The notes under the pieces: model-generated | The model's database searches: none | Told to the model about the DNA's origin: nothing | The model's input: the letters and a program-made list of their open reading frames with translations, nothing else | Translations under genes and position numbers: made by a program | In this document: piece by piece, positions 62,150 through 64,000 of the stretch | How the letters are laid out: each line of letters begins with the position of its first letter | Position numbering within the stretch: the stretch's first letter is position 1 | From: Scytonema hofmannii PCC 7110 | GTDB lineage: Bacteria > Cyanobacteriota > Cyanobacteriia > Cyanobacteriales > Nostocaceae | Assembly: GCF_000346485.2 (NCBI RefSeq) | Contig: NZ_KQ976354.1 | Location: 11,242,341 to 11,306,340 of the forward strand | Direction of reading: 5' to 3' | Length of the DNA: 64,000 nt

Positions 62150-62713
62150 CTAATAATTAAAATGCTTTTCCCATCCCTGTTCTAAAGGTAAAGATAGTCT
62201 GTTTTGCTTTTGAGTGGGGATTGGTGCAAGCAAGCGATTGTTGCTTCCAAAAATTTTATAAGCCGCAATTGTACATATTGTTTGTGAGTCTAACAGTTTT
62301 TCACTGCTCTCTTCAACTGCAATAGGGGTTGAAGGATGTCGTCCGATTTGGAGAAGCATCATTTTGCGTTCGCCTCCTTCATAATCAGTTAATTGAGACT
62401 GCCAAGGTTTTCTAGATTCATTGCGCCATTCTGGAATGCTATTTGTGGAAGCAGTCAGTCGAATGGGAGTTTCTAGAATCGTTCCGTCATTCAAAAAATT
62501 TGTGGAGATGGGATTTTGCAGCACGCAGCCATTTTGACGGGTAAATGTTACAAGCCCAGGGGTGACTTCGCGCTTGACAACTTTTACAGAAGATTCGTCA
62601 AGTTGTAGAGCTTTTATATTCCTTGAAGAAGACATTGCTGTTTGAGCAGTAACTTGAGCGTAAGGTACACTAGCTAAAAGAGTAGCGATCGCAAAACTAA
62701 AAACAAGTTTCAT
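62150..62713 (-). CDS. Secreted protein of unknown function
   Basis: A 187-residue protein with a clear signal peptide ('MKLVFSFAIATLLASVPYAQVTAQ', residues 1-24, cleavage likely after AQA/TAQ). The mature part holds two cysteines ('NGCVLQNP', 'QTICTIAAYKI') that could pair, and ends in a Trp/aromatic stretch 'EQGWEKHFNY'. No domain recognised. It lies 95 bp upstream of the L,D-transpeptidase-like gene on the same strand, perhaps in one transcript. Confidence 0.7.
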   Translation of the reverse strand: MKLVFSFAIATLLASVPYAQVTAQTAMSSSRNIKALQLDESSVKVVKREVTPGLVTFTRQNGCVLQNPISTNFLNDGTILETPIRLTASTNSIPEWRNESRKPWQSQLTDYEGGERKMMLLQIGRHPSTPIAVEESSEKLLDSQTICTIAAYKIFGSNNRLLAPIPTQKQNRLSLPLEQGWEKHFNY

Positions 62714-62983
62714 AATTAACCTCGTTAGAAAATAGATTGGTGATTTTTTGAATAAAAGACATGATAGTTTGTAGAAATATTCATATGAAACATTTCTACT
62801 CTGTTAGACTTTTTTGCTATTATGCAGGCGTATTCTTTAGATGATTGGTAACTTAAGATTCTTCTGTTTGAGAAACATAATTTCTCATGCTTACAATCTT
62901 AAATAGATGCAACTGAAATCAACTTATGCACTTAATTGAGGTGTAGGAATCCAATTTTGATTTTTAAACAATGACTGAGCCTG

Positions 62984-63016
62984 AGAAACCCGGTATCTAA
63001 GAGATACCGGGTTTCT
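62984..63016. repeat. REP-like palindrome (AGAAACCCGGTATCT)
   Basis: Perfect 15-bp inverted repeat AGAAACCCGGTATCT with a 3-nt loop, a common dispersed cyanobacterial palindrome. It is the only structured element seen in the divergent gap 62714-63186, besides the AAGGAG ribosome-binding site at about 63173-63178. Confidence 0.7.
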
Positions 63017-63186
63017 GGACTTTAACTATCGTTAACCGACAAGTATTGGAACCACTTGTAATTTTATGCAATTCTAATTGATTAATATTTTTTATATGTT
63101 TCTAATATACTATTAGAATTTTTTTGAATTTACTATGTCATCAAAACAACGATATATTAATCTTATAAACGATAAGGAGTGACTGC

Positions 63187-64000
63187 ATGAAACATTGCAG
63201 CTTTATATTAAATCTTTCAGTAATATTGACAAGTTTCATGACTCAGGGAGTGACATTAGAGGCAACAGCAGAATACAATTATACTTTTCTTCAAGTACGG
63301 GATGAAGCTGAGAATCAACCAAAGCTAGACTTGACATTAGAACCAGACGATCCACTGGCGCAGACTCCAAACTCAATACCTACTCCAGAAGCACCTCTGC
63401 GGGAAAACTCTTTTCAGAAGGCGGAACCATTACCAAAACAATGTTCGTTGGATAATTCATCTTCAACAGAAAAAAAAATCATCACTTTTGGCAACATCAA
63501 GATCGCAGGTAGCACAATTTTCCAAGAAGATGACCTAAGACCAATTTTAGAGGCTTTTCAAGAACGAGAACCGACACGTGAAGAACTCTCAATCATCGCT
63601 GATAGTATAACTTTAATATATCTCAATAAAGGGTATATCAACTCAAGAGCGGTTATTAATCTCAAAACTGTAGATGGAAAACCAGAAATTTTAGTTACGG
63701 AAGGTCGTATAGGACAAATCGAAATTTACGGACTTCGTCGCATCAACCTGTCCTATGTTTGCAGTCGGATCTCGTTGGGTGCTAATGTCCCTCTTGACAC
63801 CAATGAACTTGAAAATCAATTACGTTTACTAAGAGCCGATCCACTGTTTGAAAATATTGAAGCCAGCTTACGTGCAGAAAAAAAAGAAGGTGTCAGCACT
63901 CTTGTGGTGCGAGTTAAAGAGGCAAATCCTTTTGTGAGTAGCTTAAGTGTAGATAACTATTTTCCTCCAGTTGTTGGCTCGGAAAGATTTGGAACTGAAC
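63187..64000 (+). CDS. TpsB/ShlB-family outer-membrane transporter, 3' end beyond window
   Basis: Frame open from ATG 63187 (AAGGAG 9 nt upstream) to the window end, at least 271 residues. A signal-like N-terminus ('HCSFILNLSVILTSFM') and a low-complexity linker are followed by a POTRA_2 domain: 'ITFGNIKIAGSTIFQEDDLRPILEAF', 'REELSIIADSITLIYLNKGYINSRAVI' (close to that), 'EILVTEGRIGQIEIYGLRRI', and a second POTRA-like part 'LENQLRLLRADPLFENIEASLRAEKKEGVSTLVVRVKEANPF', then the start of the barrel 'SLSVDNYFPPVVGSERFG' (outlined). Such proteins secrete large exoproteins by two-partner secretion; the partner would be downstream, outside the window. Confidence 0.85.
   Translation, partial: MKHCSFILNLSVILTSFMTQGVTLEATAEYNYTFLQVRDEAENQPKLDLTLEPDDPLAQTPNSIPTPEAPLRENSFQKAEPLPKQCSLDNSSSTEKKIITFGNIKIAGSTIFQEDDLRPILEAFQEREPTREELSIIADSITLIYLNKGYINSRAVINLKTVDGKPEILVTEGRIGQIEIYGLRRINLSYVCSRISLGANVPLDTNELENQLRLLRADPLFENIEASLRAEKKEGVSTLVVRVKEANPFVSSLSVDNYFPPVVGSERFGTE

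Overview
The window looks like a chromosome segment of a filamentous (Nostocales-type) cyanobacterium. Direct signs are the frequent HIP1 palindrome GCGATCGC, the short dispersed palindromes typical of these genomes, and the gene families present (HTH-NB-ARC-WD40, CHAT-STAND-WD40, DUF4157 proteins, hybrid histidine kinases). The lineage is an inference from style, not from a marker gene. No rRNA, tRNA or CRISPR array was seen.

Layout. (1) 1-4.1 kb: an NHL-type beta-propeller protein, a 173-bp MITE with TTA duplications, a small Gly/Asn-rich protein and a VKOR-like membrane protein. (2) 4.2-12.8 kb: a mobile and toxin-antitoxin zone. It holds an IS607-type recombinase with an internally deleted TnpB, two partially duplicated copies of a putative winged-helix gene, a DUF4258/DUF2283 pair, a complete IS1634-family element (20-bp inverted repeats, 6-bp target duplication) sitting in a small broken gene, a RelE-type pair, and a degraded second transposase. 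(3) 12.8-36.5 kb, all minus strand: a compact extracellular/thylakoid-type contractile injection system (eCIS) operon. It runs from sheath and tube through a zinc-ribbon protein, a Pro/Ser/Thr-rich linker, the Pvc16-like cap, the AAA+ ATPase, small proteins, LysM, the hub/spike (gpD and gpV), the PAAR-like tip, gp25, two large baseplate proteins, tail protein I, a DUF6519 protein and a terminal DUF4157 putative cargo. Most junctions overlap by 4 nt. (4) 37.6-59.9 kb: a signalling/conflict island with three paralogous HTH-NB-ARC-WD40 proteins of 14 blades each (the third frameshifted), a hybrid kinase, a PAS protein, a kinase/NarL-type regulator pair, an orphan papain-fold (CHAP-like) cysteine peptidase candidate, and a CHAT-ATPase-WD40 protein split by a frameshift. 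(5) 60.7-64 kb: envelope proteins (peptidoglycan-binding, L,D-transpeptidase-like, a secreted protein) and the start of a TpsB/ShlB-type outer-membrane transporter cut by the window end.

How it fits together. The eCIS operon encodes a contractile needle with a DUF4157-led candidate cargo. Next to it lies a dense group of STAND-type sensors and caspase-like/peptidase enzymes of the kind associated with biological conflict and programmed cell death. The three NB-ARC genes share one upstream regulatory segment. A second shared upstream motif precedes the peptidase gene, a relict copy of it and the CHAT gene, with a weaker match ahead of the eCIS operon. This suggests, but does not prove, co-regulation of injection and death functions.
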